Assembly: GCA_940671915.1 (NCBI GenBank)
Contig: CALNVZ010003435.1
Coordinates: forward strand, 988,576-1,052,575
From: Paracentrotus lividus
Taxonomy: Eukaryota; Echinodermata; Echinoidea; Camarodonta; Echinidae
DNA: 64,000 bases
Reading direction: 5' to 3'
Shown here: in pieces, positions 1 to 11,365 of the stretch
How the letters are laid out: the number at the start of each line of letters is the position of its first letter
How positions within the stretch are numbered: the first letter of the stretch is position 1
The notes under the pieces: generated by a model
Database searches by the model: none
What the model was told of the DNA's origin: nothing
Seen by the model: the letters and a program-made list of their open reading frames with translations, nothing else
Position numbers and translations under genes: made by a program

Positions 1-477
1 GTTATGATACAAAATTTTAGAAAGAAAGAAATAATGTTTTCCTGTAAGTGTTTGCTAGATACTTTGAAATGGCCCTTTGAAATCCTAACCCCTTAAATTT
101 TCATTCAGGATCAGCTAAGCTAGGAGTTTGGACGCATCAAACTGTGGCCGAGTTGTAAGGACTCGGCGCGCGCATTATGTTTTCTACCAGTTAGTTTTTC
201 GAAGTCATTTCTGGATCACTTCTTTTTTTATTAACGTTAATTAACAAGAGCCAGTTCTAGATCTAGATGGCCGCCGAGCGTTACATCTGTAACATTCAGG
301 TATATTTGTAATTTCCTTCTACATGAACTTTATTTTTGAATGTGAACGATGATTGAAAAATAGTCAAGTTTGACGTTAACTTTTTGAGTTTTTCTTCGAT
401 TGTTCTTGAAATAATGACTGTACTGCAGTGGTGGTGGTGAGTGGTGTCGTGGTGATTGTGGCTGGTAGGATGGGGGG

Positions 478-702
478 TTGGGTGTCCGGACACTTAACAA
501 AATTGAAGCAATGTTTTTTGCCCTTAGAATAAGCCAAAAATATAAATTAAATAATGCTTATCATCATCAATATTTGTTCTCCACAATATTTTCTACCATT
601 TTGTGCTAAAAACCTACAAAAATATTGCTTGTAACGTTAAACCTATTCAAATGGCCAATAAAAATAGACTGTCCGGACACCCGACCTGTCCGGACACCCA
701 AT
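478..702. mobile_element. short inverted-repeat element
   Basis: The two ends match as an inverted repeat (TTGGGTGTCCGGACA on the left, its complement on the right). The palindromic core TGTCCGGACA occurs a third time close to the right end. The interior is AT-rich and has no coding potential. No clear target-site duplication was seen, so the superfamily is open. Confidence 0.5.
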
Positions 703-1222
703 AACTGGGTATACTACGCCTACGGTACGGGTAGAATCTACTGTGGCTAGCAGCTCAGAGCTGTGCACATAATTATGACGTCTGGGATTGGTGGGGGGGG
801 GGGGGCTGGGCAATACTAACGTCAGTCTATGCACTGGTCCATTAATATAAAGGCTAGCCCTCTTGCATAAAAAGTTGAGATTAAACCCAATTAACTAAAG
901 AAATAAAATACAACTCGATTTTAAGCCAATCAAGATGCTAGATGGCGATTGCAATGAGAAAATGTGGAGAAGTGAAAATAGACAGGATCGAGGGAGGTAT
1001 GAGGATTATCACTGACACTCACTGTAAATAATGCAAAGTTTTGTAACTGCCTGCCATGAGTCAGTGCCAACCGATCAATCCGAAGCATCATGGGTCCCAT
1101 TTGGCGTTGTCAAAACCAGGCCATAAATGACAAGATAGATTGAAACATTTTTGTTTGCGAGCCAATTAAGTTATAATCAAGATATTCTTTATTTCTGATT
1201 GTGTTTTTATGATTTCTTCTAG

Positions 1223-1308
1223 GATCTGGTCAACTCTATCGCTGTATCATCTGGGCAACTAGGAGCTAGTCTTCAAGAGGTCCTCATTTAATATATTGAG
1301 ATGTCAAC
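1223..1308 (+). other. probable 5' UTR part of gene 1 exon 1
   Basis: A pyrimidine-rich acceptor (TTCTTCTAG) ends at 1222. The sequence after it has a TGA at 1297 in the frame of exon 1, so coding must start after that point. An ATG at 1301 opens a short overlapping upstream ORF in another frame. The real transcription start is not visible. Confidence 0.35.
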
Positions 1309-1452
1309 ATGCCTAGGAGGGATTGCAAGTTTGTAGACAGCTACTTTGGCAAGCCCTGGATCCAACCCTTTCTTGCGACCTTTGATCTGAAGAAGGCAGA
1401 ATATGTGGTGACACCGGGTCATGTTGTGACGCAGATCATCAAAGTCAAGGAG
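1309..1452 (+). CDS. gene 1, candidate coding exon 1 (unidentified protein)
   Basis: The only in-frame ATG after the TGA at 1297 is at 1309. The 48 codons begin MPRRDCKFVDSYFGKP and include WIQPFLATFD and VVTPGHVVTQIIKVKE. They look like ordinary globular protein, with no low complexity. The exon would end at GAG before GTGCAA, a weak donor, in phase 0, which fits the next exon. A foldback transposon starts about 8 bases into the intron, so the donor context may be altered. I recognise no family. Without a splice the frame reads on to a stop near 1500 inside the transposon. Confidence 0.5.
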
Positions 1453-1459
1453 GTGCAAA

Positions 1460-2254
1460 TACAGTACAGGCCAAAAGTTTGGGGCCACCCTCAGATTTAA
1501 AAGAAAATCATACAATATACTGTACTGCATTCTGCATTCATTCAAATGTACTGAAACAGAACGATTGTTTCGGGGGAGTACCTCTGATTTTATTTTCACA
1601 AAAATCCCGATGTTTCAAACCTCAATGGGCACAATATACAAGAAAATCATCCAAATGAGAAGAAAGTTTAGGGCTCCGTCATGATTCAGTGACTTTCCTG
1701 GTACGCAATTTGAATCAAGATCATGTTAGTTAGTGACTATCTGGAGCTGTGTGTCAAGTTTCATTGAATAACTCGTGGTAGAATGAGCATTGATAGTCAT
1801 CAATGAATTTAGGTCAAATTTCATATTTGTCGGGCATTGATTGCCTCCTGCATTGAATATGTACAGAGCCAGAGGTTTAACAAAAAGTGAAATTTGGCAT
1901 ATTTTTATTGTAAATTTTTGTCCATTTGACTGCAAGATATTTTATGAAACTTCGCATTTAGCTTCAACTGATCTCCAACTAATAATACCAAATGCCAAAG
2001 TATGTATGGGATAAATCGCTGAAACATGACGGAGCCCTAAACTTTCTTCTCATTTAATTTGCAAGATTTTCTTGCATCTTGTACCTACTGAGGCGTGAAA
2101 CATCGGGATTTTTGTGAAAATAAAATTAGAGGTACATGTACTCCCCCAAAACAATCGTTCTGTATCAGTACATTTGAATGAATGCAGAATGCAGTGTAAT
2201 GTATGATTTTCTTTTAAATATGAGGGTGACCCCAAACTTTTGGCCTGTACTGTA
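1460..2254. mobile_element. Tc1/mariner-type foldback MITE
   Basis: The ends read TACAGTACAGGCC and GGCCTGTACTGTA, a perfect inverted pair with TA at each border as expected for a TA target duplication. The inverted arms are about 230 bp each and include a CAGGCCAAAAGTTTGGGG-like stretch typical of Tc1-like termini. About 330 bp of unrelated DNA separates them. No transposase ORF is present, so the copy is non-autonomous. Apparent ORFs on both strands here are arm artefacts. Confidence 0.8.
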
Positions 2255-2278
2255 CTCATCTCTAGTTCAACTTGGTAG

Positions 2279-2310
2279 GGGGGTGGGGGGGGGGGGCGGG
2301 GGGGGGGGGG
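2279..2310 (+). repeat. poly-G run
   Basis: An almost pure G tract lies just outside the right end of the foldback element. It can form G-quadruplex structures and is a likely site of assembly length error. Confidence 0.8.
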
Positions 2311-2929
2311 CCACATTGATACGTAGAATCATGACAATGATTGGCTCCTTGTATAGTGTGCCCCAGAAAAAGCGGATCATTTTAAATTTCCATCTGTTCT
2401 TTTCCTTTTTGACAACCTAATTCAATCAAAAGCAACTGCATGTTTTTTGTGGGACACATTGTAGTTCTTATAATACTTCAAATCTAGCCATGATACTGAT
2501 TTCAGCATTCAAATAATTCCCAGTATACTTTCTACAAGAAACCATTTGAAAGAAAATTGTCACGAAATGTCGCGGCACGAACCTCTCATGTTACAGATTT
2601 ATCAGAAAAAAAATGTTGGAATTATTAGCGATACATTCTTTATTCTAACCAGTTACTTGAAGCTACATATTCAAAAGATTTTATGGAATTGGCTCCTTGT
2701 ACAGGCATATTAAACATACTACATTATCATCATTGTTGTGAGTTTGATGTGGATCTATACATGCAATGTGAAAATTACAGAACTTGACCCCTGATTTGAT
2801 ACAAAAAGAGATAATGAACTATGTTATGAATATTTGAAAGACATCGACTAAGCTATAATGTTGCACACAGCGTCTGAGTGCAAAATGGGTAAAATATTTA
2901 TTTCATGTTTTTTTAAATCTTGTTTGCAG

Positions 2930-3048
2930 GGATGTCCAGAGAGCTTGAGAGAAACAGATCAGAATATTTATGGTTCTGCAGACCTTCATGATAGCTATGT
3001 CAGAGCTAATGCTGTATTTACCACAGAGGCTATCGAAGAGTTTGAAAA
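2930..3048 (+). CDS. gene 1, exon 2
   Basis: A good acceptor (TTTGCAG) and donor (GTAAGT) bound 119 nt. The exon starts in phase 0 and ends with two bases of a codon. It reads GCPESLRETDQNIYG, then SADLHDSYVRANAVF, then TTEAIEEFEK. The two leftover A bases join the first A of exon 3 to give Lys, so the frame continues exactly. The composition is that of a folded protein, with no recognised motif. Confidence 0.7.
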
Positions 3049-3516
3049 GTAAGTTACAGTGTTCAACTAATAATCGAACACCTGAATAAAAACTACCCAA
3101 ATCCAATTTTTGGCCAAATTGAGGTAATCATAGGAAAAAGTTGATTATACACGAGTCCATGTTGTGTATAAATGATGACCCTAAATTTCTCCTGGAAGTG
3201 CCTAAAATGCAATCAAACAGACAAAAATCCTAGACTTGGGCTGTTCTACTTAATATATACATTCAGCATGCGCTCATCAGTTCAAGAACATCCCAAGTTG
3301 TAAAGGTGTCGTTGTGACTTGCTTTCAGTGGAAAAAGTAATAAAATTTTTTTTTAGTTTTTTGTTTGATATTCCCAGAGACGTCGCAGGGACTTCTCTGC
3401 GACTCAAGACACTCGGAGTCGCAAACTAGTCATAAACTCATGTGTCGAGATACATTCTTTACCTCAACTTAACATGATGTGAAAAAATGTCTTTTTCATG
3501 TAGTTCAAATTCTTTT

Positions 3517-4841
3517 TGTCCCCGCCGAACGAGTTCGAGCAGGGGACTATGAAACGGACTATGAAACGGGCTCCGTACGTATGTGTGTCCGTCCATCCGT
3601 CCGTGCGTCCGTGCGTCCGTCCGTGCGTCCGTATGTGATCAAAATCTTCAATTTGCTACTCCTTCGCCATTTTTCATCCGATTTCGATTCCGTTTTGCTT
3701 TATATGATAGCACTAGGTGATAGCTACTAAACTTCTTCACAGAATTTTGACCTTTGACCTTTGACCCTGATTTTTGACCTATAATGTTAATTGGCTACAA
3801 AATGCTACTCCTTCGCCATTTTCATCCGATTTCGATTCTGTTTGCTTTATGTGATAGCACTAGGTGAGGACTACAAAACTTCTTCACGGAATTTTGACTT
3901 TTGACCCCTTTTACCTTTGACCTTGATTTTTGACCTATATTGTTAATTGGCTAAAAAATGCTACTCCTTCGCCATTTTTCATCCATTTCGATTCTGTTTG
4001 CATTATGTGATAGCACTAGGTGAGGACTACAAAACTTCTTCGCGGATTTTGACTTTTGACCCCTTTGACCTTTGACCTTGACTTTTACTTATATTGTACA
4101 TTGGCTACAAAATGCTACTCCTTCACGATTTTTCATCCGATTTCGATTCCGCTTGCTTTATGTGATAGCACTAGGTGAGGACTACAAAACTTCTTCACGG
4201 AATTTTGACTTTTGACCCCTTTGACCTTTGAACTTGAGTTTGACCTATATTAATTGGCTAAAAAATGCTACTCCTTCGCCATTTTTCATCCGATTTCGAT
4301 TCCGTTTGCTTTATGTAATAGCACTATGTGAGGACTACAAAACTTCTTCAAGAATTTTGACTTTTGACCCTTTGACCTTTGACCTTGATTTTTACTTATA
4401 TTGTACATTCCTACAAAATGCTACTCCTTCACCTTTTTCATCCCATTTTGATTCCGCTTGCTTTATGTGATAGCACTAGGTGATGGCTACAAAACTTTCA
4501 CAGAATTTTGACCTTTGACCTTTGACCTGGATTTTTGACCTATATTGTTAATTGGCTACCAAATCCTACTCCTTCGCCATTTTTCATCCGATTTCGATTC
4601 CGTTTGCTTTATGTGATAGCACTAGCTGAGGACTACAAATTTTCTTCACAGAATTTTGACTTTTGACCCCTTTGACCTTGACTTTGACCTATAATGTACA
4701 TTGGCTACAACATGCTACTTCTTCGCCATTTTTTACCCGATTTCGATTCCGTTTGCCTTATGTGAATAGCACTAATCGTGATATAATGGGAATTTTACAT
4801 TATCGGCGGGGACATATATTGCGCATCGCGTAATTTACTAA
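3517..4841 (+). mobile_element. Helentron-associated (HINE)-type element, family A copy 1
   Basis: The copy starts TGTCCCCGCCGA and carries the inverted match TCGGCGGGGACA at 4803-4814. A small hairpin (GTCCCC to GGGGAC) sits at the 5' end. Next come a GTCC/GTGC tetranucleotide microsatellite at about 3590-3640 and about eight copies of a 150-bp repeat containing TTTGACCTTTGACC. After the inner inverted repeat there is a 3' stem-loop (4819-4833) and a CTAA terminus followed by T. This order (5' repeat, GTCY microsatellite, tandem core, inner repeat, 3' hairpin, CTRR) is known from HINE, pearl and DINE-like elements. The 3' limit is set by homology with the copy at 56081. Confidence 0.75.
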
Positions 4842-4894
4842 TCCACTTTTGTGATTGAATCAAACCCAGCTTCTTAAGACAACATTCTTCTTCT

Positions 4895-4950
4895 TTTTTT
4901 TTTTGCAGATATGAGGAGGCAGTTATGAATTTGAGCAACTCCCAAGTATA
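4895..4950 (+). repeat. decoy duplicate of exon 3 acceptor and 5' end
   Basis: A T-tract, CAG and ATATGAGGAGGCAGTTATG copy the acceptor and first codons of exon 3 about 70 bp upstream of it. This copy lacks the segment coding VSGC and soon hits a stop. It is a partial tandem duplication that could compete for splicing. Confidence 0.65.
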
Positions 4951-4981
4951 ACATACATGTATACCTCGATTTGTTTTTCAG

Positions 4982-5081
4982 ATATGAGGAGGCGGTTAGT
5001 GGATGTGAATTTGAGCATCTTCCATTCTCCATCTTACTTCTGAAGAAGTTCCACGTCATCCCTCAGATTACAGAGCAACTG
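4982..5081 (+). CDS. gene 1, exon 3
   Basis: The acceptor (TGTTTTTCAG) and donor (GTAAGC) bound 100 nt. The first A completes a Lys codon from exon 2, and translation runs YEEAVSGCEFEHLPFS, ILLLKKFHVIP, QITEQL, ending in phase 0. The alternating hydrophobic pattern suggests a buried strand or helix. The phase match with exon 2 is exact, which makes this a confident exon even though the protein family is not recognised. Confidence 0.75.
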
Positions 5082-5147
5082 GTAAGCCCAAATTCTCCCT
5101 CGGGGGGAGGGGGGGGGGGTGTCTTTGCAGCAGTTTGGAGGGTTTAT

Positions 5148-5365
5148 GTCAACTTGGTCTAACAGTAGTTGGTCCAAGTCCTTTATTGTTTCATACCACT
5201 TTGGCAAAAAGATTTAGTATACCAACAATTTAGTTTAATTTCCCTTTGGTCCAATATGTACTTCTCTAATTCTCACTTGGTCTTATTACAATTGTCTTAT
5301 TGCTTTTTGTCTAATTACCAAAGGATATTACCGATTTGTTACAGGAATAAGACCAAGTGACGTTA
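5148..5365. repeat. degenerate TTGGTCTAAT short-unit repeat
   Basis: Many loose copies of a 15-20 bp phrase such as ACTTGGTCTAA or TTTGGTCC run together. The same family recurs at about 12525-12605, 13795-13870, 16165-16330 and 16585-16700. No coding potential. Confidence 0.6.
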
Positions 5366-5397
5366 GAACAAGTTGTTGTGTTTTTCTCTCTTTTCAG

Positions 5398-5531
5398 CGT
5401 GATTGTAACCTGGTAATATTGTATTGAAGAGTTCAGCCTGGTGGTCAACGAGGGACCCATGCATAAAATCTCTAGCCTCCCTTGGCAAAGACGCATGCTG
5501 CTCATGACCTTAACCTCCACAGGCTATGGAG
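5398..5531 (+). CDS. gene 1, exon 4 with apparent frameshift
   Basis: A strong acceptor (CTCTTTTCAG) and a donor (GTATGT) bound 134 nt. Phase 0 after exon 3 reads RDCNLVILY and then TGA. Shifting one base at about 5426 gives a coding-looking continuation: EEFSLVVNEGPMHKI, SSLPWQRRMLLMTLTS, TGYGG. The exon length as sequenced takes phase 0 to phase 2, which is what exon 5 needs. So either there are two compensating indels, a missing exon follows, or this copy is damaged. A sequencing error is equally possible. Confidence 0.5.
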
Positions 5532-5669
5532 GTATGTAACTGCTTAAAAATGTGAAAATAATACTTGATTTATATGGTGCTCACTTAATATGACATGTTT
5601 TGGTTTTTTTTCTAGCAAAATTCATTGCAGATCTTTTTTAAAGGAGAAGGAAACCCAGGAATGTGTTAA

Positions 5670-8600
5670 CCCTAATCTGCCCGGGCTCTTTTGTGAAAAT
5701 GCACAGCCGGGGGGGGGGGGGGGGGTAATTTAGCCCCCCTTGAGATCTCGGCCGTTGATCGCGCGATTGCGTCGAAATTTACACGCGCGTCCCTCTGTGG
5801 TGTAATCTCCGTAACTGCATAGTTAAATTTTCCGAAAATTTTTTTCATTTTAATTCTTCTTTCTTCTTCGGTGTTCTGGCCTAAGAGGCAGGTCCACACA
5901 CCAGAGCCTTTTTAGTAGTTTCTCCATTGTTCTCTGTCTTGGACTTCCGCTTCATGTTTCATAGTTTTCTGCTCTTTCAGTTCCGACACAGTCCAATCCT
6001 GGTCTACTTCTTCCCCTTCTGCTTTCATTTTCCCTTCCAGCACATCTCTGAGCATGTTATTCCCCTCAGGATGTGCCCCACAGTTCTTCTTTCGTCTCCT
6101 GATTGTTTCTCAAGATCCTTACTTCATTCACTCTGCTCAGTACTTCGTCATTTGTGACACGATCTTTCCAGCTAATTCCTTCATTCTCCTCCACAACCAC
6201 ATTCTAGCTATATCACTCTTTCTTTCTGCTTCCTTTATCGTCCCGTCTCTGATTGCATATAAAGCAACACTCCAGACAGACACTTGACCAGCTCTTTCTT
6301 AGGTTTGTTTAAGGCTTTTGGCTGTCAGTGTTCGCTATGTTTTGAGAATGCATTCTTTGGTTAGATGAATTCGAGTTTTTATTCTCTAGTGTGTATGCAT
6401 CATGTGAGATGAACAATCCGAATATATGTGAACTGTTTGACTGATCAACTTTCTTGTCCTAGTTGTGATTTCTATTTCAGATCTGTTTCCTCTGATCGCG
6501 TTACTTTTCATTAACCTTAGTTTTAGTGATTGATCCTCAATTTCAATCTTCCCCGCTGTCACTAATGTCCATACCTTGAACGTCTCTTGTCCATAAATTG
6601 TTGCAGACATTAACTATCTCCTACGATATTCATCTGCGAGCCTCTTGGTCATGCTTCATTGCATACACTTGACAGTTCTAAAGGGAGAGTTTCAAGCTTA
6701 GACAGGATATTCGTCCATGTTCATGGCTCGAAATGCTTCTCTGGTGTTCTCTGTCAATCTAGCCTTGATAGGTATTGTTGAATGCAGCCTTGACGCCTAT
6801 CCAATTGCATAATTCAAGGGTTTCTAAACACTGGCTGCTTGTATGGTTTATAATCCAGGCTTCTACTTCATAGCTTTCCTCAAGGATTTCAACAATGGGT
6901 TACAGTTCACCTGTCTCTTAACCTCTTGTCTGAATTCCAGGCTACGTTGCGAAGTTCTATTATTGCGATAGCCTGCCGGTACCAAGTCCAGTCTGAACCA
7001 ACTGGATCGTTCCAAGAAAAGTTTCTCTTTTTGACGTCTTTGGTAATGTCTGAGAATAACCTTGAATGCAGCTATAGGCTTATGTCGAAAGTCAGAACAT
7101 TTCGTGCTTGTTCTTCTTTGTATCGGAATCTTTACTGCTCCTTATGAAAGTCTTTCAGGCCAATGTCCAGTTTCGTAGATGTTCAGACCATGTTCAAAGT
7201 CTTTCTGTGTCTCTCAACTCACATTTTTTAGGAGCGTCATTGGACATTCTAGTCCAGGGGATTTTTGTTCTTTTGTTTTTCAAAGCCTTACGAACTCAGA
7301 TGAAGAAGACGGGCTATCGTTTGGTTTTACTGTCTTCGCTTTCCTTTAATAATCTGCGTTGTTGAATCCTTAGTCATATGAGTTCTATCAATGTGCCAAT
7401 CATCTTTTTGAATATCCGAGACATTTGTCAGCCTTCCCTGAACTTTGAGTCTATACCTTGCTTATTTGCTTTTTGTGATCCATTTCATTTAGCTCTCTGA
7501 CTTTGGCGTACACATTGGTCGCTTCTTCGCTCTCTGCTCTGTGCTTCATCTCTTTGACTGCTCTTCAGCACTTTTCTTGGCTTATCTGTCTCTCTTGAGT
7601 TCATTTGTTCAGTTGTCTGTACTCCGTCTTCCTCTTCGTATTCACGTCCCTTTTCCTTGTCTCTTTCTTCCAGTCTTTAGTAAGCTAGCCTGTGTTACTA
7701 CCAGAGTTTTCTTTGGTTCCTTGCTTTTTAGGTTCCAATAGTTTTCCTTTGCACCTTGCTTTATGGCTTTCCTTCAGAAATTCCAATTGGCTTCGGGTCA
7801 TTGTGAGCATCCTTAACCGAATGGGCTGCTAAGTTCTGATTGTTTCTGTAAGGTTTGTATCAAGTCTCAATTCCTTAATTCTATTCCTTCTACTTTTCGT
7901 CTATTCATGTTTCTTTGTTTTAGTGTTCGATATATAACGGTTGTGTCAGTGATTATTGCTTGGGTAGATCTTGGTTTTTGCACTATCTCTGTATCTTGTT
8001 ATCAGTATATAGTCCAAGTTGAATTACGTACATCCCTGGTGCTTCATGTATACAGTCTTCGTTTGTGTGTATAAACCATCTATGTTTGATGAGGTGGTTT
8101 TAATCTACGACTCTACAGTTGGTACCTCTTTTCGTTGCGCGTCCACTCCGAAAGACCAGTTTCTTTACCTCTCTCCCTTGTCCCATACTACACTTTCCAG
8201 TTGCCATGATATAGAGTATCATTGCCTGTCGTTTTATGTAAGTCCCTAAGCATATCGTCGTATATTCCTCCATTCTTCATCTTGGTATGGTGGTTGGAAA
8301 GTCGTATACTGATATAGAAGAATGTCTTTGGTTCGTACATGCCAGCTTTTATCAATACCAATTTGTTCAGAAATGTAGTCACCTCTCAACTGATTTTTCC
8401 GTGCATCTCCAGACAGAGCATACGCACTCCCTTTCCTTTCTCTTATAAGGAACCAGAGTAGATGATTTCTGAGGTCACCGATGGTAATATCTCCTGTTCC
8501 AAAGCCATTGTGTTTCGCTTATCCATGATTTTTCCAGGTTGTATCTTTCATTTCTCTTTCAAGATTCTCTGCTTTCCAATCCAAGTTCATTGTTCTTATG

Positions 8601-9596
8601 TTCCATTCAAATGTAGTGTGTTCTTACCAGGTGTACGGAGTGAGGTTTTTCTGGATGACGACCTGGGTAGCCCACCACTATGCCCTGCGAGCGGCAGCGA
8701 CCTTCAACTCTCTGGCTTCCAGTCCTGTTTACGCTGTAGCTTGAATTTGGTAGTTTGTATTGGTACTTCATGGTGATCGCTTGGAGGCATTAAGGGCAGT
8801 AGGGTCTCCAACTCCTTTCTTCTATGGATGGCCGTTGGTTACAAGCAATCATCCGCCCTGTTGACAGGTCTTATTTTTAGTCCTGCTGGGGTCACACACC
8901 TCCTCACCTAGGTCATACCACAGGTTGGTGCGCCGGTTTAGTCGCCTACAACCCGACCATGAAACAGGTAGTACTGATTTACCATGGTTACCAGTGCAGG
9001 TGAAACAACTGACCTGACATATGTATGCTAATTATGCTAATTTATGCATGAATCATACTTTTGCTCTAATTCATTAAATATTGCTCCTAGAATGCTAATT
9101 TTGGTGTGAATCTTCTTTATAGCATCCTATCATTAGTACTTGAAAAAATCCATTACAAAATTAATTTCTTATGATTTTATGTTTTTTGAATTCTTTATGT
9201 ATTTCCTTTGTTTTTTCACCTTTTATTTATTGTTTTTTCGACAAAATTGGTCCGCGACATTATTTCGGTCATTAAATAGCAACAAATTAAGTGATTATTA
9301 CAATAAAAGCAATGAATCACTCATTTATGAATTTTAGCTGAAAACACAATTTGTATTGACTTTGTACATGAAATCACGTTTTTGAGCAATTTTTGGGTCT
9401 GACGCACGTGTACAAATTATGTGTAACTCGTGAACCAAGTACCCGGGGGTAGCGAATTTGGTCTCAAAAGATGCGCAAGACTTCAAAGAAAAACTCATGA
9501 AGTTCGCGGCTTTATAGCTTGTCGCGTCAAAATTTATCACGAAAAATGTCGAGGGGGGGGGGCTAAATTAGCCTCCCCCCCCCGGGCAGATTAGGG
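5670..9596. mobile_element. piggyBac-like MITE, copy 1, split by a LINE
   Basis: TTAA duplications at 5666-5669 and 9597-9600 enclose termini CCCTAATCTGCCCGGG and CCCGGGCAGATTAGGG, perfect inverse partners. Just inside are G-run/C-run stems around AATTTAG. The unique halves (to about 5850 and from about 9010) match the uninterrupted copy at 47446-48201, including the GAGATCTCGGCCGTTGA box and the TTATGCTAATTTATGCAT region. A TTAA site with CCC-GGG ends is the piggyBac signature. There is no transposase. Confidence 0.75.
5850..9010 (-). mobile_element. degraded RTE-like LINE, antisense
   Basis: Read on the minus strand, pieces of a LINE ORF are visible despite many stops: EVQDREQWRNY at 5953-5915, SWKDRVTNDEVLSRVNEV at about 6170-6100, and just before it MWLWRRMK in a shifted frame. 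This arrangement resembles the end of the RT/C-terminal region of RTE-type endonuclease-reverse transcriptases. The high-coordinate end (8650-8980) looks like the 5' leader. It has no long intact frame and is inactive. It lies inside the piggyBac-like MITE. The subfamily is uncertain. Confidence 0.6.
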
Positions 9597-10547
9597 TTAA
9601 GTTGTACAAAACAAATCAAAGGAACTGATCAATAAAAATTTGAGAAAAATTGAATAAATAATAAGAAAGTTGTAAGCATTTAAATGTTATGATCATTTTA
9701 GCTATGGAGATCCTTACATTGGCAACAGCCCCAAGACGTGTGATGTCATACATGAACAACTTCCCCAATACTTTTGTATATTTCACTTAAATTGTCTTTT
9801 TTATTAATTCTGTCAGTAGATCTGATATTCTTTTCATGGGAGGACATGTAGCACAGGTTTCATGAAGTATAATCACGAATGAAGAGTCTGTACTTCCATT
9901 GGAATGAGGAAAAAGAGATATTTTTGATTTTTTTTTGGGTCCACCTAATGGGAGAGTTGTTCATGTGTGACATCACACATCTTGGGCCTGTTGCCAGTAT
10001 GAGGATCTCCATAGCGGTAGTGATCGCAACATTTAAATGCCCATAACTTTCTTATCATTTATTCACTTCTTTTCAAACTTTCATTGATCTGATTCTTTGA
10101 TTTTTCTGTTTCATACAATTCAACTGAATCCTAGGGTTTCATTCTCCTTTAAGGCACAATTATGCTAAAATAAATTACCCAACTGTTCAAGCCAAGGTAA
10201 AAGAAAATAATCATGTCTTTTTGAAAAAGCTGAGAAAACTCCATTTGCATTGACTTTGTACCCAAAATCATGTTTTTGAGCCGTTTTCGGTCTGAGGAGC
10301 TTGTTTTAAAGGCCGTACAGCGTCAAAACGGTATGCCCAATTTTCACTAAAATGGTTTTGAGATGCACAAGACTTGAAAGTAAAAAGTCAGTGTGCAATA
10401 GCCAACTAATGCTAGGCTGGATTTTGAGGGAGTCGTGCATTAGCTGTCTTTTCGAAGTACTAGTAGTTAATGCATTTTCTACAGAACGTCATGTGACATG
10501 TGTTTGGCCAATCATTCCAAGTTGTTCTGGTTGATATCGCCTTTCAG

Positions 10548-10708
10548 TACTGCCCATGGAGATTGCAATGAGGAATCGGGAACTGAACCTTTGACGAATT
10601 CTGACCCGACCTTTTCTGGTGGTGACCTGAGCCAGCTGTTAGCGGAGGTCAAGAAAGATTTATCACTGTTACAATCATCACATAGTGGAGAAGACACCCA
10701 ATCGAGAG
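10548..10708 (+). CDS. gene 1, exon 5
   Basis: The acceptor (CGCCTTTCAG) and donor (GTAAGA) bound 161 nt. The first T is the third base of a codon. Translation is TAHGDCNEESGTEPL, TNSDPTFSGGDLSQLL, AEVKKDLSLLQSSH, SGEDTQSR, with one G left over. The sequence becomes polar and acidic here, the start of the low-complexity half of the protein, with one amphipathic stretch (DLSQLLAEVKKDLSLL) that may form a helix. Confidence 0.75.
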
Positions 10709-11231
10709 GTAAGAACTTGTTTAACCCATTCAGTAGTAAAGAATTTCCTAATGTCTAAAGTGAATCACCTCAAATTGGAAATAATTATGATTTAATTTTA
10801 AACACACTTAAATCCTATTGACATTTTAAGATTTGTACTGAATGACCCTGTAAATGAAAATTGCTAAACCGAAAATCAAAATGCAGAAAATAAGTTTTTG
10901 CTTAAAAAGGTGATCAAGTATTTCTCTTTTTATTGCCAACTTGAAATTTATGATTATTCTCATTCAAATTTTCATAAAGTGTGTAAAAAAAAACAAAAAA
11001 GGACCGAGAACATGAATATTCACTCTTCAATAGATCAGGACTTGGTCTAGTAGTAACATGCACGGTTTTACAGCTTTCTGCATTTGCCTTACAAATTGAC
11101 TCTGCTCTAAATATGGTTTAAATCCTGTTCAAATATTTCAGTTTTTTTTAAAGGTTGGTCTTAGATGTAAATACTCATATTAATTCATGTCTGAAAACAG
11201 CAATCAATCATTTAATCTTCTGTACATTCAG

Positions 11232-11365
11232 TTGCCAGCCAACCTCAAGTTAGTCTATCAGATGGTCCTGTTACAGATGAACCAGATCCAGGAAGTGATC
11301 AACAAGATCCAAGTCCTTCCGGACTCACTTCAAAAATCAACTATCACACTCCGGACAAACCCAGA
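11232..11365 (+). CDS. gene 1, exon 6
   Basis: The acceptor (CATTCAG) and donor (GTAAGT) bound 134 nt. G from exon 5 plus TT gives Val, then ASQPQVSLSDGPVTDEPD, PGSDQQDPSPSGLTSK, INYHTPDKPR, ending in phase 0. It is rich in Pro, Asp and Ser, as expected for a disordered linker. Confidence 0.75.

Larger units (their letters stand above)
5642..10148. mobile_element. TTAA-flanked foldback element (outermost of a three-level nest)
   Basis: The left arm begins AGGAGAAGGAAACCC at 5642; the right arm ends with the inverted match near 10148. TTAA flanks both ends (5638-5641 and 10149-10152). The arms continue as a long inverted repeat: the stretch around GATAAGAAAGTTATGGGCAT, and GAGATCCT next to a GATGTCACAC segment, appear on both sides. 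The left arm is interrupted at a TTAA (5666-5669) by the piggyBac-like MITE, which itself contains the LINE. Removing both restores the arm. Confidence 0.75.

Noticed and set aside
3655..4795. Regular repeats considered as a CRISPR array
   Set aside because: Units are about 150 bp and similar over their whole length, with no unique spacers, in a eukaryotic element.
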